This document shows, piece by piece, positions 62,584-64,000 of a DNA stretch of 64,000 nucleotides. The DNA comes from Oscillospiraceae bacterium (GTDB lineage Bacteria > Bacillota > Clostridia > UMGS1840): contig SVKD01000012.1 of the NCBI GenBank assembly GCA_015068645.1, positions 22,189 to 86,188 on the forward strand. Direction: 5' to 3'. A program made the position numbers and the translations under genes. Under the pieces are notes generated by a model. It did not search any database. It was not told where the DNA came from and saw nothing but the letters and a program-made list of their open reading frames with translations. Position 1 is the stretch's first letter. Every line of letters starts with the position of its first letter.

Positions 62584-63492
62584 ATGGAGAGTTTTGGATT
62601 AGACAACTTAAAAAACTGCACACTGTGTCCCAGAAATTGCGGTGTTGACAGAACCAAAACCGTTGGTTTTTGCGGTGCAACTGACCAGATTAAGGTGGCA
62701 AGGGCAGCTCTTCATTTTTGGGAAGAACCCTGTATCAGTGGCACCAAAGGTTCGGGAACGGTATTCTTTTCGGGATGCAATCTTGCCTGTCGGTACTGTC
62801 AGAATTATGATATCAGCATTGGTGGATTTGGAAAAGAAATTTCCCCAAAACAGCTTGGTGATATTTTTCTGAAACTGCAATTAGACGGCGCCCACCATAT
62901 CAATCTGGTAACACCTACGCCATATCTGCCACAAATTATGCAGGCAATCGATTTGGTTCGTGATAAAATACATATTCCCTTTGTTGCCAATGTAGGCGGT
63001 TACGAAAAGCCGGAAACCATTCAGATGTTAAAGGGAACTATTGATATTTTTCTCACCGATGTAAAATATCAGTCCTCTGAAATTGCAAAGAAATACAGTT
63101 CGGCACCCGATTATTTTGATTTTGCTATGGATTCTCTTTCCCAAATGATTTCCCTTTGCGGTGCCCCCAAGTTCAATGCGGAGGGAATCCTGCAATCAGG
63201 GGTGATTGTACGGCATCTGGTGTTGCCCGGTTGCCGCAAAGATTCCTTTGAAGTGTTAAAGAGTTTGGCAGAACGGTTTGGGACAGAACAATTTATTTTA
63301 AGTTTAATGAGCCAGTTTACCCCCAACGGACATTTGGAAGATTATCCTGAACTAAATCGCAGAATTACTTCTTTGGAGTATCACTCGGTGGTTGACATGG
63401 CTTTGGAGCTTGGATTTGAAAGCGCCTATATGCAACAAAAGTCCAGCGCCAAAGAAGAATATACCCCACCCTTTGACTTGACGGGGATTTAA
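62584..63492 (+). CDS. PflX-like radical SAM protein
   Basis: 302 residues. An N-terminal cluster of cysteines (12, 15, 19, 30; CTLCPRNCG) precedes the radical SAM motif GCNLACRYCQN (Cys65, 69, 72). Further patterns HHINLVTPTPYLPQI, FVANVGGYEK, IDIFLTDVKYQ and VIVRHLVLPGCRKDS match the COG1313 (PflX) group, related to pyruvate formate-lyase activases. The extra cysteines suggest a second metal site. The partner glycyl-radical enzyme is not in the window. The start has only AAGGTATAG upstream. Confidence 0.85.
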   Translation: MESFGLDNLKNCTLCPRNCGVDRTKTVGFCGATDQIKVARAALHFWEEPCISGTKGSGTVFFSGCNLACRYCQNYDISIGGFGKEISPKQLGDIFLKLQLDGAHHINLVTPTPYLPQIMQAIDLVRDKIHIPFVANVGGYEKPETIQMLKGTIDIFLTDVKYQSSEIAKKYSSAPDYFDFAMDSLSQMISLCGAPKFNAEGILQSGVIVRHLVLPGCRKDSFEVLKSLAERFGTEQFILSLMSQFTPNGHLEDYPELNRRITSLEYHSVVDMALELGFESAYMQQKSSAKEEYTPPFDLTGI

Positions 63493-63524
63493 TGGCATAT
63501 AGTATAATGTTATATAGTATTAGT

Positions 63525-63563
63525 AAAAAGACGGTTCTGTCACATTAACAGAGCCGTTTTTTT
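63525..63563 (+). terminator. Terminator after the radical SAM gene
   Basis: AAAAAGACGGTTCTGT CACATTA ACAGAGCCGTTTTTTTG: stem of ten pairs with a T-tract. Confidence 0.9.
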
Positions 63564-63721
63564 GTATGAAAATAGAATTTTTAACGAAATTCTGACAAAT
63601 GATTCCCGAAAAATCTGCTTTTTTATTTGCAAAAAACAGCTAAAAATCGGCGTTCTGTTGAAAAACTACCTATGTTTTTGTGAAAAACGTGGAAAAAAAT
63701 GAAAAAATTTTAAAAAAATGC

Positions 63722-63750
63722 TTGACAAAGTAAAAAACTTGTGTTACAAT
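63722..63750 (+). promoter_or_regulatory. rRNA operon promoter
   Basis: Perfect TTGACA (63722-63727), 17-base spacer, TACAAT (63745-63750) preceded by TGT. The A/T-rich run upstream (GAAAAAAATGAAAAAATTTT) would serve as an UP element for the alpha C-terminal domain. Confidence 0.9.
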
Positions 63751-63928
63751 GGCTAAGCTGTCTGATTCGGACGGCAAATGAATCTTGAAAACTGAATAAC
63801 ATAATGGACCTTGAAAATTCTAGAGTTTTTATTTTAAGAACTACGAACGAAATCAAGTAAATCGAGGAAAAGAAAAAAGCGAAGCGAAAAGCTAGCGAAC
63901 TTAAATTGTTTATTTTTTTAATGGAAAT
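63751..63928 (+). promoter_or_regulatory. rRNA leader
   Basis: About 175 bases without a gene. It contains a GCTGTC/GACGGC hairpin near the start point, CTTGAAAACTGAATAA typical of Firmicute rRNA leaders (boxA-like antitermination region), and a second CTTGAAAA copy 32 bases on. The end flanks 16S rRNA and should pair with sequence beyond the window for processing. Confidence 0.65.

Positions 63929-64000
<72 letters not shown>

Overview
The window is chromosomal DNA from a low-to-moderate GC, endospore-forming Firmicute of the class Clostridia. The sporulation genes (spoIID, spoIIQ, a SipL-like LysM/SPOCS protein, yabP, yabQ), a Noc-type ParB protein, strong Shine-Dalgarno sites, extended -10 promoters and the Firmicute order of the ribosomal superoperon all point there. 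I cannot name the species. The first 72 bases of a 16S rRNA gene lie at the right edge and would settle it.

Layout. 1-5.7 kb: end of a secreted stalk/DUF3298 protein and a PepSY-like/SLH surface protein (+), then noc, spoIIQ and spoIID (-). 5.7-11.8 kb: lon, hisS, aspS and a small membrane exporter gene. 11.9-12.1 kb: a promoter-driven, terminator-ended structured RNA just downstream of aspS, probably 6S RNA. 12.2-13.8 kb: a small SLH protein and an M23 peptidase, convergent. 13.9-15.3 kb: infC-rpmI-rplT behind an L20-type leader, with infC starting at ATT. 15.4-32.4 kb: the S10-spc-alpha superoperon (rpsJ to rpmE, including secY, adk, map, a KOW protein, infA and rpoA), preceded by a structured leader of about 300 nt.

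32.5-34.1 kb holds a lone, AT-rich gene with its own promoter and terminator, encoding a TerB-like/SAP/PD-(D/E)XK nuclease-like protein. It is the clearest accessory gene here and the best candidate for an undescribed function. 34.1-35.6 kb: sipL-like gene (-). 35.8-41.4 kb: purine operon purE-purM-purN-purO-AICAR formyltransferase-purD, in which bifunctional PurH is replaced by two single-function proteins. It continues into a methyltransferase and an amidohydrolase. 43.4-44.3 kb: two small membrane proteins of unknown function. 44.4-46.5 kb: ykvI-like, yabP, yabQ, divIC operon (-). 46.5-49.6 kb: DUF1858 protein, a small unknown, a WecA/TagO-type transferase and UDP-GlcNAc 2-epimerase. 49.6-54.0 kb: small alarmone synthetase and a heterodimeric ABC exporter (-). 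54.3-58.4 kb: pth-mfd.

58.5-58.9 kb: a second promoter/terminator-bounded structured RNA with a possible pseudoknot, followed by a short reading frame interrupted by an in-frame TAA. 59.0-61.8 kb: GH65 phosphorylase and beta-phosphoglucomutase (-). 62.0-63.5 kb: an unknown protein and a PflX-like radical SAM protein. 63.7-64.0 kb: rRNA promoter, leader and the 5' end of 16S rRNA.

Most of the window is conserved housekeeping sequence. Accessory or unexplained parts are the nuclease-like gene, the two RNAs, the interrupted small gene, several structured leaders and a few small unknown proteins. I saw no CRISPR array, insertion sequence, prophage or tRNA gene. All functional calls rest on reading motifs and synteny by eye; no database search or folding program was run.
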